Positions 51,305 through 62,088 of a stretch of DNA of 64,000 bases are shown piece by piece. The stretch comes from Gammaproteobacteria bacterium. GTDB taxonomy: Bacteria; Pseudomonadota; Gammaproteobacteria; Ga0077536. Below the pieces are notes generated by a model. The model searched no databases. It saw only the letters and a program-made list of their open reading frames with translations, and was not told the DNA's origin. The position numbers were made by a program, and so were the translations under genes. The stretch covers positions 1 through 64,000 of the forward strand of contig JACQWY010000027.1 of assembly GCA_016209015.1 (NCBI GenBank), in the 5' to 3' direction. Positions within the stretch are counted from its first letter, which is position 1. Every line of letters starts with the position of its first letter.

Positions 51305-54004
51305 TTGTTCATCCCCAGGCAGAGTGCCGAAGGCTCCCCGGATCGCATCCCGCGTGCGATCGACACGGCGATGCGCCATCTCGGCGCCCATGCGCCGGTG
51401 CTGGTGCTCGACGGAAGCCTGCGGGTGCGGTCCGTTTCGCCGGACGCGGCGCGCGTTTTCGGCCGCGATCCGGCGGCGCTGATCGACCGACATCCCGAAG
51501 CGGCGGGGTTGGTCTGTGCGGTGGCCTGGGCGGCGTTCCGCGCGCGCCTCGGTGAACTCGCGGACGGCCCGGCCTGCCTCGAGCTCGAACTCGAGCGTCC
51601 GCGCGACGCCGGTGCGCTGCGATGGCGCGTGTCAGGCTGGCTCGAGGACGGCGGCGAGCGCTTCCTCTTGTGTACCGTGGCGCAGACGGATGCCGCAACG
51701 GCGCCGGAAGAGCGGCCGGCCGCCGCGGCGCAGCGGTTGACGTCCGCGGCGACGATTTCCGCGATCGGAGCTCTCGACGAACGCAGTCATCTGCTCGATT
51801 TCGCCCTGCGCGCCTCGCGCGACGGCCTCATGTACTGGGACATTCGAGAGGACAAGGTGTGGTGGTCCGATCGATACGCGGAAATCCTCGGCATGCGTCC
51901 CGGCGAAGTGCGCTGCCGCGCCGAATGGCTCGCGCTGCTTCATCCGGACGAGCGCGACGGAATCATCGAGGAGCGCCTCGAGTGCGCGCGCGCCGGCCGG
52001 CACTTCCTGCAGGAATATCGCATGCGTCACGTCGACGGCCACTACGTCTGGGTGTCGGTACGCGGGCAGACCGAGCTCGACGCGGAGGGCGATCCGGTCC
52101 GGCAGGTGGCCTTGATCACGGACGTCTCGGAGCGGCGGGGGCTGCTCGAGGAACTGCGGCTGGCCAACGAGCTGGCCCAACTGCACCTCGTGAATACCCC
52201 GCTCATCTACATCAAGCACGACGACGCATTCGTCATCGAGGAGTGGTCGCCCCGCACCGAGCAGGTCCTGGGCTGGCGCGCCGACGAGGCGGTCGGGCGC
52301 ACCGTCGGCCAGCTCGGCATGCTGGCGCCCTCGCGCCTGCAGTACGTGAAGGCCCGGTATGCACGCGCGCTCGCCGACGGCGAACCCGTCGTCAGCGCGA
52401 TCGGGCCCTGCTATACGAAGGACGGTCGTCTGCTGAGCATCGAGTGGCATTGCCGGGTTCTGCCCGATGAGCGCGGTGGCTTCGCCAAACTGCTCGCCTT
52501 CGGTCTCGACCGCTCCGAGCAGGTCGCGGCGGAACGCGCGCTCAAGCGCAGCGAGGAGCGTCTCAATCTCGCGATGCGGGCGACGAACGACGGCATTTTC
52601 GACTGGAACCTCGAGACCGGCCGTTTCTGGGGGTCGCCGCGCTACGCGGCGATCCTGGGTTTCCCGGCCGAGGAGATCGAGCTTTCGATAGGCGAGATCC
52701 GCCAGCGCGTGCATCCGGAGGACGCGACGATCGTGAACGACGCGTTGCTGCGGCACTTTACGGGCGGCCAGCCGTTCACGGCCGAGTACCGGGTCCGGAC
52801 GCGGGATGGGACCTACATCTGGCACTACGCCCGCGGCGAATCCGTCTTCGACGCGGACGGCAAAGCCAAGCGTGTCGTGGGCGTCGTCACGGATGTCACA
52901 CAGCGAAAAATATGGGAGCACGAGCTCGCGGAGAGCGAACGGCGTTTCCGCGATATCGCCGACTCGACGCCCGTCATCATCTGGCTGCTGTCGGCGCGTG
53001 GCGAATGCGTGTATGCGAACCGCGCATTCAGGGAGTTCACCGGCCGGCCGGTCGGTGACGAGCTCGGGCTCGGCTGGATGGCGTGCGTAGCGCCGCAGGA
53101 TCGCGAGCGTATCACCTCGACCCTGCACGATGCGTTCGAGATGCGCGAGGAGTTCACGGCCGAATGGCGCCACCGGCACTACTCCGGCGAGTTCCGTTGG
53201 GTCCGCTCTTGCGGTGTGCCCCGGTTCGGCGACAACGGCGAGTTCTCCGGCTACATCGGGACGACCGAGGACATCGATGCCCAGCGCCAGGCCTGGTCGG
53301 CACTCGAGACCGCGAATCAGGAGCTCATGCGCTCCAATGCCGAGCTCGAGCAGTTCGCCTACGTGGCGTCGCACGATCTGCAGGAGCCGCTCCGGATGGT
53401 AGCGAGCTTCACGCAGTTGCTCGCCAAGAAGTATCGGGGCCGGATGGATGCCGAGGCCGACGAGTACATCCATTTCGCGGTCGACGGGGCGAAACGGATG
53501 CAGAAGCTCATCCAGGATCTGCTCACGTTCTCGCGGGTCGGTCGCGGCGAGTTGCACTTCACGACGGTCGACACGAACGCGCTCGTCGGCGAGGTCGTGC
53601 AGACGCTCAAGACGGCGGTCGCGGAGGCGGGTGCCGTCGTCACCTGCGCGGATCTTCCCACCGTCCGCGCCGACGAGAGCCAGCTCGCGATGGTGTTCCA
53701 GAACCTCATCGGCAATTCCCTCAAGTACCGCGCGCCGGACCGCCCGCCGCAAATCACCATCTCGGCTGCGCCCGGCGAAGACGGCATCGAATTCACGGTG
53801 GAAGACAACGGGATCGGCTTCGAGCCGCGATATGCCGACCGGATCTTCGTCATCTTCCAGCGCCTCCACACGCGAGAGACCTACCCAGGGACCGGCATCG
53901 GCTTGTCGATCGTCAAGAAGGTGATCGAACGGCTCGGCGGCCGCATCCGTGCGGAAGGTCGGCCGGGCGAAGGCGCGCGATTCGTGTTCGTCCTGCCGGT
54001 TTGA
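51305..54004 (+). CDS. Multi-PAS sensor histidine kinase
   Basis: The start is uncertain. I chose TTG 51305 (after GAGAGG, about 899 residues); GTG 51185 and ATG 51371 are alternatives. After a short N-terminal PAS-like region come at least four PAS/PAC domains (from DGLMYWDIREDKVWW, FVIEEWSPRTEQVLGW, DGIFDWNLETGRFWG and DSTPVIIWLL onward). The kinase core follows, with phospho-His in FAYVASHDLQEPLRM and the ATPase boxes VEDNGIGFEP and YPGTGIGLSIVKK. No transmembrane helix is seen, so it is cytoplasmic. The REC-GGDEF-EAL gene behind it is the likely partner. Confidence 0.87.
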   Translation: MFIPRQSAEGSPDRIPRAIDTAMRHLGAHAPVLVLDGSLRVRSVSPDAARVFGRDPAALIDRHPEAAGLVCAVAWAAFRARLGELADGPACLELELERPRDAGALRWRVSGWLEDGGERFLLCTVAQTDAATAPEERPAAAAQRLTSAATISAIGALDERSHLLDFALRASRDGLMYWDIREDKVWWSDRYAEILGMRPGEVRCRAEWLALLHPDERDGIIEERLECARAGRHFLQEYRMRHVDGHYVWVSVRGQTELDAEGDPVRQVALITDVSERRGLLEELRLANELAQLHLVNTPLIYIKHDDAFVIEEWSPRTEQVLGWRADEAVGRTVGQLGMLAPSRLQYVKARYARALADGEPVVSAIGPCYTKDGRLLSIEWHCRVLPDERGGFAKLLAFGLDRSEQVAAERALKRSEERLNLAMRATNDGIFDWNLETGRFWGSPRYAAILGFPAEEIELSIGEIRQRVHPEDATIVNDALLRHFTGGQPFTAEYRVRTRDGTYIWHYARGESVFDADGKAKRVVGVVTDVTQRKIWEHELAESERRFRDIADSTPVIIWLLSARGECVYANRAFREFTGRPVGDELGLGWMACVAPQDRERITSTLHDAFEMREEFTAEWRHRHYSGEFRWVRSCGVPRFGDNGEFSGYIGTTEDIDAQRQAWSALETANQELMRSNAELEQFAYVASHDLQEPLRMVASFTQLLAKKYRGRMDAEADEYIHFAVDGAKRMQKLIQDLLTFSRVGRGELHFTTVDTNALVGEVVQTLKTAVAEAGAVVTCADLPTVRADESQLAMVFQNLIGNSLKYRAPDRPPQITISAAPGEDGIEFTVEDNGIGFEPRYADRIFVIFQRLHTRETYPGTGIGLSIVKKVIERLGGRIRAEGRPGEGARFVFVLPV

Positions 54005-54262
54005 CGGCTCCGTCGGGCGGCTCACGGCGGTCTCCTGCATTTGGTGGATGCCCGGGGCTCGGGGTCCGCTGTCGCCTAAAGTTCCCGATCCCGGCTGTCG
54101 TTAATGGCAGGAGTTCGTCTTCACGGTTGCGCTACCGGCGACGAGCAGTGATTCGTCCGGCATCTGCGCCGGGCGCTGCCACGCCGCTGCTGGTGTCGCG
54201 GGGCGCCCGCGCGCAGCGTCGATTCCTCGAGACGGAGAGGTCCCAGGCGAGGTGCCAGCGTA

Positions 54263-56032
54263 ATGCCAGATCAGGGAACGAGCTTCGGACTCCCAGTGGT
54301 GCTCCGACAGGAGCTCCTGGTGCTGTTGATCGAGGACAACCTCGGCGACGCGTTGCTGATCAAGGCACTGCTCGACGAAGTCGCGGGCAATCCGGTTTGC
54401 ATCGAGCACGTCACGTCGCTCGAAGCGGGGCTCGCACGCGTCGTCGAAACGGGCTTCGATGCCGTAATCACCGATCTGCACCTGCCCGATTCCGAGGGCG
54501 TGGACACCCTGCGCCAGCTCTTCACCGTCGCGGAATCCGTTCCAATCGTGGTGATGACGCACTGTGAGAACAATCCGTTCGCACTCGATCTGCTGAAGCA
54601 CGGCGCACAGGACTATCTCGTGAAAGGCCAGAGCGACGGACCGCTCATCATCAAGACGATCCGCTATGCCATCGAGCGCAAGGAAGCGGATCAGCATTTC
54701 GCCTACCTCTCGCATTACGACAAACTCACGGGGCTCGCGAATCGCGAGCTGTTCCGGGATCGGCTGCAGCAGGCGATGGCCCGCGCCGAGCGCAATCACC
54801 GGCTCGTCGCGCTGTTGTTCCTCGATCTCGATCGCTTCAAGTCGGTGAACGACACGCTCGGTCATCTCGCCGGCGACGAATTGCTCGTACAGGTCGCCGG
54901 TCGTCTGAAAACCTGCGTTCGGAAAGCCGACACCATCGCACGGCTCGGCGGTGACGAGTTCACGGTCATACTCGAAGGTCTGGAGGATCCGGGCGACGCG
55001 GAAGTCGTCTGCCGCAAGATCATCGACACTCTGGCCGATCCGCTCGTCGTCCAGAGCCACGAAATCTATGTCACGACGAGCATCGGCGTGACGTTCTTCC
55101 CATCGGACGACCAGGAGCTCGTCGGTCTCCTGCGCAATGCCGATGCCGCGATGTATCGGGCGAAGGAAGAGGGCCGGAACAAGTACCACCTGTTCACCGC
55201 GGACTTGAGCGCACGCGCCGTGAACCGGATGGGCATCGAATCAGCGCTGCGTCACGCCGTCGAGCGTGACGAGCTCTACCTCTGTTATCAGCCCAAGGTG
55301 CACGTCGAAACCGGACAGATTCTCGGCGCCGAGGCGCTGCTGCGCTGGAACAATCCCCAGCGCGGTCTCGTTTCGCCGGCCGAGTTCATCCCCGTCGCGG
55401 AAGAGACCGGACTCATCGTGCCGATCGGCGAGTGGGTGCTGCGTCGCGCCTGCGTGGACGCGCTGCGCTGGCAGCAGCTCGGCTTCGGCGAAATCAGCGT
55501 CGCCGTGAATCTCTCACCGCGCCAGTTTCGCCACGGCGACCTACCCACCATGGTGCGCAGCGTTCTCGACGAAGTCGGCATGGCCCCGGATCTGCTCGAT
55601 CTCGAAATCACCGAGAGCCTTCTGATGGACGACACCGAGGCGAGCCAGATTTCGCTGAACGAACTCAAGCAGCTCGGGCTGCGGATCTATCTGGACGATT
55701 TCGGGACCGGCTATTCCTCGCTCGCCTACCTGAAGAAGTTCCCGATCGACGGCCTGAAGATCGATCGCTCGTTCATTCGCGACCTGCCCGGGGACAGCGA
55801 CGACGAAGCGATCACCCGCGCCATACTCGCGCTCAGTCAGGCGCTGCGGCTCAGGGTAGTCGCCGAGGGCGTCGAAAACGAGTTCCAGCTCGAATTCCTG
55901 CGCCAGGCGAGCTGCGACGTGGTGCAAGGCTTTTATTTTGCGCAGCCGCTCGCATTCGAGCACTTCGTGGGATGGTTGCGGTGCAATACGAAACATGCTT
56001 CGTCAGTGGTACGATGGCCTCTCGCTGGGTGA
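54263..56032 (+). CDS. Response regulator with GGDEF and EAL domains
   Basis: This 589-residue protein has an N-terminal receiver domain (about 15-140; phospho-Asp in [11 protein letters not shown]), a GGDEF domain (about 155-315) with an intact RLGGDEF active site, and an EAL domain (about 335-575) with GAEALLRW, the [13 protein letters not shown] loop and ITESLL. Both synthesis and breakdown of cyclic di-GMP are therefore possible. It follows the multi-PAS kinase in the same direction by 258 bases. The closeness of motAB, divergent from the kinase, fits a role in motility or attachment decisions. Confidence 0.92.
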   Translation: MPDQGTSFGLPVVLRQELLVLLIEDNLGDALLIKALLDEVAGNPVCIEHVTSLEAGLARVVETGFDAVITDLHLPDSEGVDTLRQLFTVAESVPIVVMTHCENNPFALDLLKHGAQDYLVKGQSDGPLIIKTIRYAIERKEADQHFAYLSHYDKLTGLANRELFRDRLQQAMARAERNHRLVALLFLDLDRFKSVNDTLGHLAGDELLVQVAGRLKTCVRKADTIARLGGDEFTVILEGLEDPGDAEVVCRKIIDTLADPLVVQSHEIYVTTSIGVTFFPSDDQELVGLLRNADAAMYRAKEEGRNKYHLFTADLSARAVNRMGIESALRHAVERDELYLCYQPKVHVETGQILGAEALLRWNNPQRGLVSPAEFIPVAEETGLIVPIGEWVLRRACVDALRWQQLGFGEISVAVNLSPRQFRHGDLPTMVRSVLDEVGMAPDLLDLEITESLLMDDTEASQISLNELKQLGLRIYLDDFGTGYSSLAYLKKFPIDGLKIDRSFIRDLPGDSDDEAITRAILALSQALRLRVVAEGVENEFQLEFLRQASCDVVQGFYFAQPLAFEHFVGWLRCNTKHASSVVRWPLAG

Positions 56033-56641
56033 CTCCAGTCGTTTCCGTACCTCCAGTCTCCGTCCTTCCTCCGCTTACGCGCCCTGCGCAGGGACCGCGA
56101 ATGGCGCGCTGCAAACCGATTCTGCCGATGCGCTTCCATCCTGTGGAAAATTTGCAACATTTATCATCCTGTTTGTAGCTAACGTCGCAGCAGAGTCTTG
56201 CATTTGACCGGGCATCCAATAGAATGTTGTTGCATTTTTTTCAATTTCGGGGCTGCAGCCGCGGTCCAGGAAGCGCTAAATGCACCAATGCGGCCGCAGT
56301 CGGGAAGAGCCCAGCACACATGCTTCCCGGGAGCGGTCCGCACTGCAGCGGCGGGCGTACCAACTTGGCGTCCACGCTACAGGCGGGCTCGTGAAGTTGC
56401 GGGCAACTTATTGACAGGGAAGCGCTCTTACAAAGTCTCGGCGGCACCCGCGGGTGCCAGGATGAATAAGAAACGAGGGGACGTGCACGAGTGAGCCGGT
56501 GCGGGCGTCCCGGGAAGGATGACACTGATACGTTGACGAATGACAACTGGCGATGCGCAAGCAACGCCCACGGCGAATGAATCACACCCTCACCGGCGGG
56601 CCGTCCCGGCCCCGGCGAAGGTGATAACAAAGAGCGAAAGC
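56033..56641. promoter_or_regulatory. Long AT-rich leader before shc
   Basis: About 600 bases lack a convincing gene. Around 56140-56260 the sequence is much richer in A and T than its surroundings (TGCATTTTTTTCAATTTC, AATTTGCAACATTTATC), which suggests the main promoter for squalene-hopene cyclase. From 56540 an open frame joins shc, but its third codon positions are AT-rich, so I treat it as leader. No operator or riboswitch is assigned. Confidence 0.45.
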
Positions 56642-58702
56642 ATGAACGAAAGACACGACGCAATTGCGCAGGTGCTGGCTGGGCAACGGGGGGACGTCCG
56701 AGCCGATCTCTTCCACACCCACTCCGTCCATCCACTGGAACCGGCTTCGGATCCAGTTCAGGTCACGATGACGCGGGCGGCGCAGGCGCTGCTGTCGCGG
56801 CAGTCGCATGACGGTCACTGGCGCTTCGACCTCGAAGCGGACGTGACCATTCCCGCGGAATACCAGTTCCTGCAGTACTTCTTCGGTACCGTCGACAAGG
56901 GGCGCGAGGCGCGGATGGCGAAGTACATCCGCGAGCGCCAGCACACGAACGGGAGCTGGCCGCTGTATCACGGCGGGCCGGGCGATCTGAGCGCCACGGT
57001 GAAGGCCTATTTCGCGCTCAAGCTCGCCGGCGATTCACCGGATGCGCCGCACATGGCGGAGGCGCGCCATTGGGTGCGTGCGAACGGCGGCGCCGAGAAG
57101 GTCAACGTCTTCACCCGGATCACGCTCGCGATGTTCGGGCAGTTGCCGTGGTGCACGGTGCCTGCGATGCCGGCCGAAATCATGTTTCTGCCGAAGTGGT
57201 GGGTGTTCTCGCTCAGCAAGGTGTCTTACTGGTCGCGCTGCGTGATCGTGCCGCTGCTGATCATTTTCGCGAAGCGCCCGGTCATCAAGGTGCCCGCGGA
57301 ACAGGGTGTTGCGGAGTTGTTCTTCACGCCCCCCGATCAGATCCGTCATCTCGACGAGTTCAAGCCCGGCAAGCCGATCGCGAACGCATTCCTGCTCGTG
57401 GACCGCGTGCTGAAGGCGATCGATCCGCTCGTCCCGAAGTTCATCCGCGAGGGCGCCTTGCGCCGTGCCGAGAAGTGGACGCGCGACCACGCGAAGGGCA
57501 AGGGTGGCATCGGCGCGATCTTCCCGGCCATTGCGAATGCCGCGATGGCGCTGCGCCTGCTCGGTGCTGCCCCGGACGACCCGGATTTCGTGCGCTCCGT
57601 ACAGGCCATCGAAGACCTCGTGCTCGACGGCGACGACGACGCCTACTGCCAGCCGTGCGTGTCGCCGATCTGGGATACCTGTCTGTCGCTCTCGGCGATT
57701 ACCGAGGCCGGCGCGCATCCCGAGCATCCGGCCGTACAGCAGGCGATGGAGTGGCTATTCGACCAGCAGGTGTTCGTGCCGGGCGACTGGTGCGATCAGA
57801 CGCCGAAGCTGATTCCGGGCGGCTGGGCGTTCCAGTACGAGAACGATCTCTATCCGGACGTCGACGACACGGGCATGGTGCTGATGGGTCTCCTGCGCGC
57901 GGGCGCACTCGACAACGAGCACAAGGTCAAGCGCGTCGCACAGGCCGTGAACTGGCTCCTCGGGATGCAGAATCCGGATGGCAGTTGGGCCGCGTTCGAC
58001 GTCGGCAACAATTACACCTATCTGAACAACATCCCGTTCGCCGATCACGGTGCGCTCGTGGATCCCGGCACGTCCGACCTCACCGCGCGCTGCGTCGAAT
58101 TGCTCGCGATGCTCGGCTACGACCAGCATTTCCCGCCGGTCGCCCGTGCGCTCGAATTCCTGCGCAAGGAGCAGGAAGAGTGCGGCGCGTGGTACGGCCG
58201 GTGGGGCGTCAACTACATCTACGGCACGTGGAGTGTGCTGTGCGGTCTCGGCGCGCTCGGCGAAGACGTCGCGAAGCCGTACATCCGCAAGGCGGCGCAA
58301 TGGCTGAAAGACGTGCAGAACGACGATGGTGGCTGGGGTGAGAGCTGCAATACCTACGACGACCCGATGCTGAAGGGCAAGGGTGAGTCGACGGCGTCGC
58401 AGACGGCCTGGGCGCTGCTCGGCCTCATGGCGGCCGGCGAAACGCGTTCGCCGGAGGTCAAGCAGGGCATCGAGTACCTGATCAAGACGCAGAACGAAGC
58501 CGGTGAGTGGGACGAGGACGCGTATACGGGGACGGGCTTCCCGCGCGTGTTCTATCTCCGCTACCACGGTTACAGCCGGTTCTTCCCGCTGTGGGCGCTC
58601 GCGACCTATGCGCGGATGCGCCGCGGTCTGCCGACGCGCCAGCACGAAGTAACCGCGCAGGGCCCCTACGACCTCGGCTACCTGCCCGCGCTCGACGCCT
58701 GA
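56642..58702 (+). CDS. shc: Squalene-hopene cyclase
   Basis: From ATG 56642 this is 686 residues. An in-frame ATG at 56540 would add 34 residues with weak coding character. The catalytic acid motif YPDVDDTG is present (DxDD), as are several QW repeats such as QNPDGSWAAFD and QNDDGGWGESC, and EADVTIPAEYQFL near the start. It cyclises squalene to hopene or diplopterol at the inner membrane, the core of hopanoid synthesis. Other hopanoid genes (hpnC-E) are not in the window, so squalene must be made elsewhere. Confidence 0.95.
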   Translation: MNERHDAIAQVLAGQRGDVRADLFHTHSVHPLEPASDPVQVTMTRAAQALLSRQSHDGHWRFDLEADVTIPAEYQFLQYFFGTVDKGREARMAKYIRERQHTNGSWPLYHGGPGDLSATVKAYFALKLAGDSPDAPHMAEARHWVRANGGAEKVNVFTRITLAMFGQLPWCTVPAMPAEIMFLPKWWVFSLSKVSYWSRCVIVPLLIIFAKRPVIKVPAEQGVAELFFTPPDQIRHLDEFKPGKPIANAFLLVDRVLKAIDPLVPKFIREGALRRAEKWTRDHAKGKGGIGAIFPAIANAAMALRLLGAAPDDPDFVRSVQAIEDLVLDGDDDAYCQPCVSPIWDTCLSLSAITEAGAHPEHPAVQQAMEWLFDQQVFVPGDWCDQTPKLIPGGWAFQYENDLYPDVDDTGMVLMGLLRAGALDNEHKVKRVAQAVNWLLGMQNPDGSWAAFDVGNNYTYLNNIPFADHGALVDPGTSDLTARCVELLAMLGYDQHFPPVARALEFLRKEQEECGAWYGRWGVNYIYGTWSVLCGLGALGEDVAKPYIRKAAQWLKDVQNDDGGWGESCNTYDDPMLKGKGESTASQTAWALLGLMAAGETRSPEVKQGIEYLIKTQNEAGEWDEDAYTGTGFPRVFYLRYHGYSRFFPLWALATYARMRRGLPTRQHEVTAQGPYDLGYLPALDA

Positions 58703-58710
58703 CCGCAGAT

Positions 58711-58741
58711 TCTCCGCCGGGCCCGTGCGGCCGGGCGGAGA
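58711..58741 (+). terminator. Hairpin after shc
   Basis: TCTCCGCC (58711-58718) pairs with GGCGGAGA (58734-58741); the loop is GC-rich and GCGTTCTT follows. It is probably the shc terminator, but the T-run is poor. Confidence 0.5.
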
Positions 58742-58985
58742 GCGTTCTTCCGGTCAGAATCCGCGCTTCGCGCCGCTACGTAGAAACGTTGCGGTGTGAG
58801 GCGCGGCGGGACAGCCTTCCGGTCGTCCCGCGTCCTTGGCCGCTATCCCGCCGTCCGTCCTGCGGCCGACAATAGGCCCCGGACCCGGTCGGGTCGTCCA
58901 TTATTTCGGTGCTGCGCGTGGGCCGGATGGCAGTGCCGCCTCCGCGCTGCGCGGCAGGTCTCTCAACCATCGATGGAGTTTGCGG

Positions 58986-60776
58986 ATGTCCGATTACGTC
59001 GCGCCCCTGAAGGAAATGCGCTTCGTCGTGGAGCGCCTCTGTGGCCTGGAAGCGTTTGCCGCGATCCCCGAGTTCGCCGATACGACGAGCGATCTCGTCG
59101 AAGCCGTGCTCAGCGAAGCTGCGCGTCTCGCGAACGAAGTGATCGCGCCGCTCAATCGCCTCGGCGATACGCACGGTGTGCGTCTCGAGGGCGACGTCGC
59201 GCATACCGCGCCGGGCTGGCGCGAAGCCTACCGCGCGTTCGTCGACGGCGGCTGGAATGGTCTCTCCTGCGATCCCGAATTCGGGGGGCAGGGATTGCCG
59301 AAGCTCGTCGCAACCGCGGTGAGCGAGATGTGGAACTCCGCGAATCTGTCCTTCGCGCTCGGGCCGATGCTGACGCAGGGTGCGGTCGACGCGATCGAGA
59401 ATCATGCGGCCGACGAACTCAAGGCGCGCTATCTGCCGAACATGATTTCCGGTGAATGGACGGGCACGATGAACCTCACCGAGCCGCAGGCGGGTTCCGA
59501 TCTCAGCGCCGTCCGCACGCGCGCCGTGCCCGAGGGCGACCACTTCCGCATCACGGGCCAGAAGATCTTCATCACTTACGGCGAACACGACCTCACGGCC
59601 AACATCATCCATCTCGTGCTCGCGCGACTCCCCGACGCGCCCGCCGGGACGCGCGGTATCTCGCTGTTCGTCGTGCCGAAGTTCCTGCTGAAGGACGACG
59701 GCACACCCGGCGAACGCAACGACGTCCGCTGCGTCTCGCTGGAGCACAAGCTCGGCATCCACGGCAGTCCGACGGCGGTCATGTCATTTGGCGAGAAGGG
59801 CGGGGCCATCGGTTATCTCGTCGGTGAGCCGAACCGCGGCCTCGAATACATGTTCACGATGATGAACGCGGCGCGCCACGGCGTCGGCGTAGAAGGCATG
59901 GCGCTCGGCGAACGCGCGTATCAGCGTGCGGTGAAATTCGCCCGGGAGCGCGTGCAGGGCAAACCGGTCGGCTATGCGGGCAAAGCGGGCGCGATCATCG
60001 AGCACCCCGACGTCCGGCGCATGCTCATGACGATGCGTGCGTACAACGAGGCGATGCGCGTCCTGACCTATGCCTGCGGTATGGCCTTCGATCTCGGCGC
60101 GAAACATCCCGACGCGGTCGTGCGCGATGCCGCGCGTCGGCGCGGCGATCTGCTCACGCCGATCGTGAAGGGCTGGTGCACGGAAACCGGCAATCTCGTC
60201 ACCTCTCTCGGCGTGCAAGTCCACGGCGGCATGGGCTTCATCGAGGAGACGGGGGCGGCCCAGCATTTCCGCGATGCGCGCATTACGACGATCTACGAGG
60301 GCACGACCGGCATCCAGGCCGCGGACCTCGTGGGTCGCAAGACGCTGCGCGACGGCGGTCATGCGGCGCGCGAGCTCCTGGCCGAGATGAGGGCGGATGT
60401 CACCGGCCTTGCGGCGAACGCCGAGCCGCGCGTGGCGCAGATCGCTGCGTCGCTCGAGGCAGGTATCGCGGCAATCGAGCGCGTGCTGCGCTGGCTGCTG
60501 TCGGCACAGAGCGAAGATCCGCGGCTGCCGCTCGCGGCGAGCGCGCAGTATCTCGAGTTGTGGGGCGTGGTCGCCGGGGGCTGGCTGCTGGCGCGCGGCG
60601 CCGCAATCGCCGCGGACGAGCTCGCCGCGGGCAGCGCCGACCCGACATTCTTCGAGGGCAAGCTCGCGACGGCGCACTACTACGCGCTGCAGATCCTGCC
60701 GCAGGCGCGCGCACTGGAGCCGATGATCACGGCAGGCGCGGCGGCGACGTACAGCCTCGAGGCGGACGCGCTCTGA
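58986..60776 (+). CDS. Acyl-CoA dehydrogenase, large (DmdC/AcdA-like) type
   Basis: This 596-residue protein is longer than ordinary acyl-CoA dehydrogenases because of a C-terminal extension (about 460-596), as in the FadE12/DmdC-like group. ATG 58986 follows GGAGTTTG. The FAD/substrate signatures are TGTMNLTEPQAGSDLSAVRT (split here), GVHGGMGF-like VQVHGGMGFIEETG, and YEGTTGIQAADLVGR. It oxidises acyl-CoA or methylthioalkyl-type thioesters and delivers electrons to ETF. Substrate is not predictable. The gene appears to start a new transcript after shc. Confidence 0.9.
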   Translation: MSDYVAPLKEMRFVVERLCGLEAFAAIPEFADTTSDLVEAVLSEAARLANEVIAPLNRLGDTHGVRLEGDVAHTAPGWREAYRAFVDGGWNGLSCDPEFGGQGLPKLVATAVSEMWNSANLSFALGPMLTQGAVDAIENHAADELKARYLPNMISGEWTGTMNLTEPQAGSDLSAVRTRAVPEGDHFRITGQKIFITYGEHDLTANIIHLVLARLPDAPAGTRGISLFVVPKFLLKDDGTPGERNDVRCVSLEHKLGIHGSPTAVMSFGEKGGAIGYLVGEPNRGLEYMFTMMNAARHGVGVEGMALGERAYQRAVKFARERVQGKPVGYAGKAGAIIEHPDVRRMLMTMRAYNEAMRVLTYACGMAFDLGAKHPDAVVRDAARRRGDLLTPIVKGWCTETGNLVTSLGVQVHGGMGFIEETGAAQHFRDARITTIYEGTTGIQAADLVGRKTLRDGGHAARELLAEMRADVTGLAANAEPRVAQIAASLEAGIAAIERVLRWLLSAQSEDPRLPLAASAQYLELWGVVAGGWLLARGAAIAADELAAGSADPTFFEGKLATAHYYALQILPQARALEPMITAGAAATYSLEADAL

Positions 60777-60885
60777 TCCCGGGGCGGCGCGGGTGTCTCG
60801 CGCCGCCGCCCCCGCTCCTGTTCACTCGCGCGCGGCCGGCCTCATCTGCTATCTTTCGGTCCCCCGCAAAACACGCGAGGCATGT

Positions 60886-62088
60886 ATGCCCCGGCCCTGG
60901 CTCGAACGAATCGATACCGCTCTCGCCGACTGGCAGCTCAAGCGCAGTCACAACGTCGCGGATCTGCGCCGCGCCGCGCGCCTGCGCGTGCCTTCGCCGA
61001 TGTTCCACTACATGGACGGCGGTGCCGATGACGAGATAACCATGCGTCGCAACAGTCGTGATTTCGATCATCACGAGCTGATGCCGCGCTACCTCGTCGA
61101 CGTGAGCAGTATCGACACCTCGACGACCGTCATGGGCCAGCCCGTGTCCATGCCGCTGATCCTCGCGCCGACCGGCATGTCGCGGCTCTTCCATCACGAG
61201 GGTGAGCTCGCCGTCGCACGCGCGGCGGCCCGCGCCGGTACGATATATTCGCTCTCGACGGTCGCGACGCACACGATCGAGCAGGTCGCCGCTGCAGCCG
61301 CGGGCCCCAAGTGGTTCCAGATCTACGTCTTCAAGGATCGCGGCCTCATCACGGAATTCATCGCGCGCTGCCGTGATGCGCAGTATCACGCGCTTTGTCT
61401 GACCATCGATCTGCCGCTGACCGGCAACCGCGAGCGCGACCTGCGCACCGGCATGGTGATCCCGCCGCGCTTCTCGCTCGCGGGCTGGCTCGACTTCGCA
61501 CTGCATCCGCTGTGGTCGTCGAACTATCTCGGCTCGCCGCCGTTCACGCTCGCGAACGTCGCGCACCGCGTGAGCGGTCCGGCCGGCGACATGTCGACCC
61601 TCGTCTCCTACATCGCGAGCCAGTTCGACCGGACCATCCGGTGGAACGACGCGGCGAAGATGATCGAGGAATGGAACGGACCGTTCGCGATCAAGGGCAT
61701 CATGACGGCACACGATGCGCGTCGCGCGGTCGAGATCGGCGCGAACTGCATCATCGTCTCGAACCACGGCGGCCGGCAGCTCGATCACGCGCCGTCGCCG
61801 ATCGACGTGCTGCCGGAGATCGTGGACGCGGTCGGCGGTCGCGCTGAGGTCGTGCTCGACGGCGGCGTGAGACGGGGTACCGACGTGCTGAAGGCGCTCG
61901 CTTACGGCGCGCGCGCCTGCATGACGGGCCGCTGTTATCTGTATGGCCTCGGCGCCGGAGGCGAACCCGGTGTCGATCGCGCGTTGTCGCTGCTCAAGTC
62001 GGAGCTCGAACGCGACATGGCGCTGCTCGGTGTTCGCCGTGTGGAGGAGATTACGCGTGAGTACGTCCGCGCCCGAACTCGAATTTGA
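60886..62088 (+). CDS. FMN-dependent alpha-hydroxy-acid dehydrogenase
   Basis: This 400-residue TIM-barrel flavoprotein belongs to the glycolate oxidase / L-lactate dehydrogenase (LldD) family. The FMN-site tyrosine lies in FHYMDGGADDE (about 41-51), and the catalytic His-Arg pair in IVSNHGGRQLDHAPS (about 287-301). GGVRRGTDVLKALAYGA is the second phosphate-binding region. It oxidises L-lactate, glycolate, mandelate or similar. A downstream partial FAD-linked oxidase could handle the other enantiomer. Its 3' end overlaps the next gene by 32 bases. Confidence 0.91.
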   Translation: MPRPWLERIDTALADWQLKRSHNVADLRRAARLRVPSPMFHYMDGGADDEITMRRNSRDFDHHELMPRYLVDVSSIDTSTTVMGQPVSMPLILAPTGMSRLFHHEGELAVARAAARAGTIYSLSTVATHTIEQVAAAAAGPKWFQIYVFKDRGLITEFIARCRDAQYHALCLTIDLPLTGNRERDLRTGMVIPPRFSLAGWLDFALHPLWSSNYLGSPPFTLANVAHRVSGPAGDMSTLVSYIASQFDRTIRWNDAAKMIEEWNGPFAIKGIMTAHDARRAVEIGANCIIVSNHGGRQLDHAPSPIDVLPEIVDAVGGRAEVVLDGGVRRGTDVLKALAYGARACMTGRCYLYGLGAGGEPGVDRALSLLKSELERDMALLGVRRVEEITREYVRARTRI

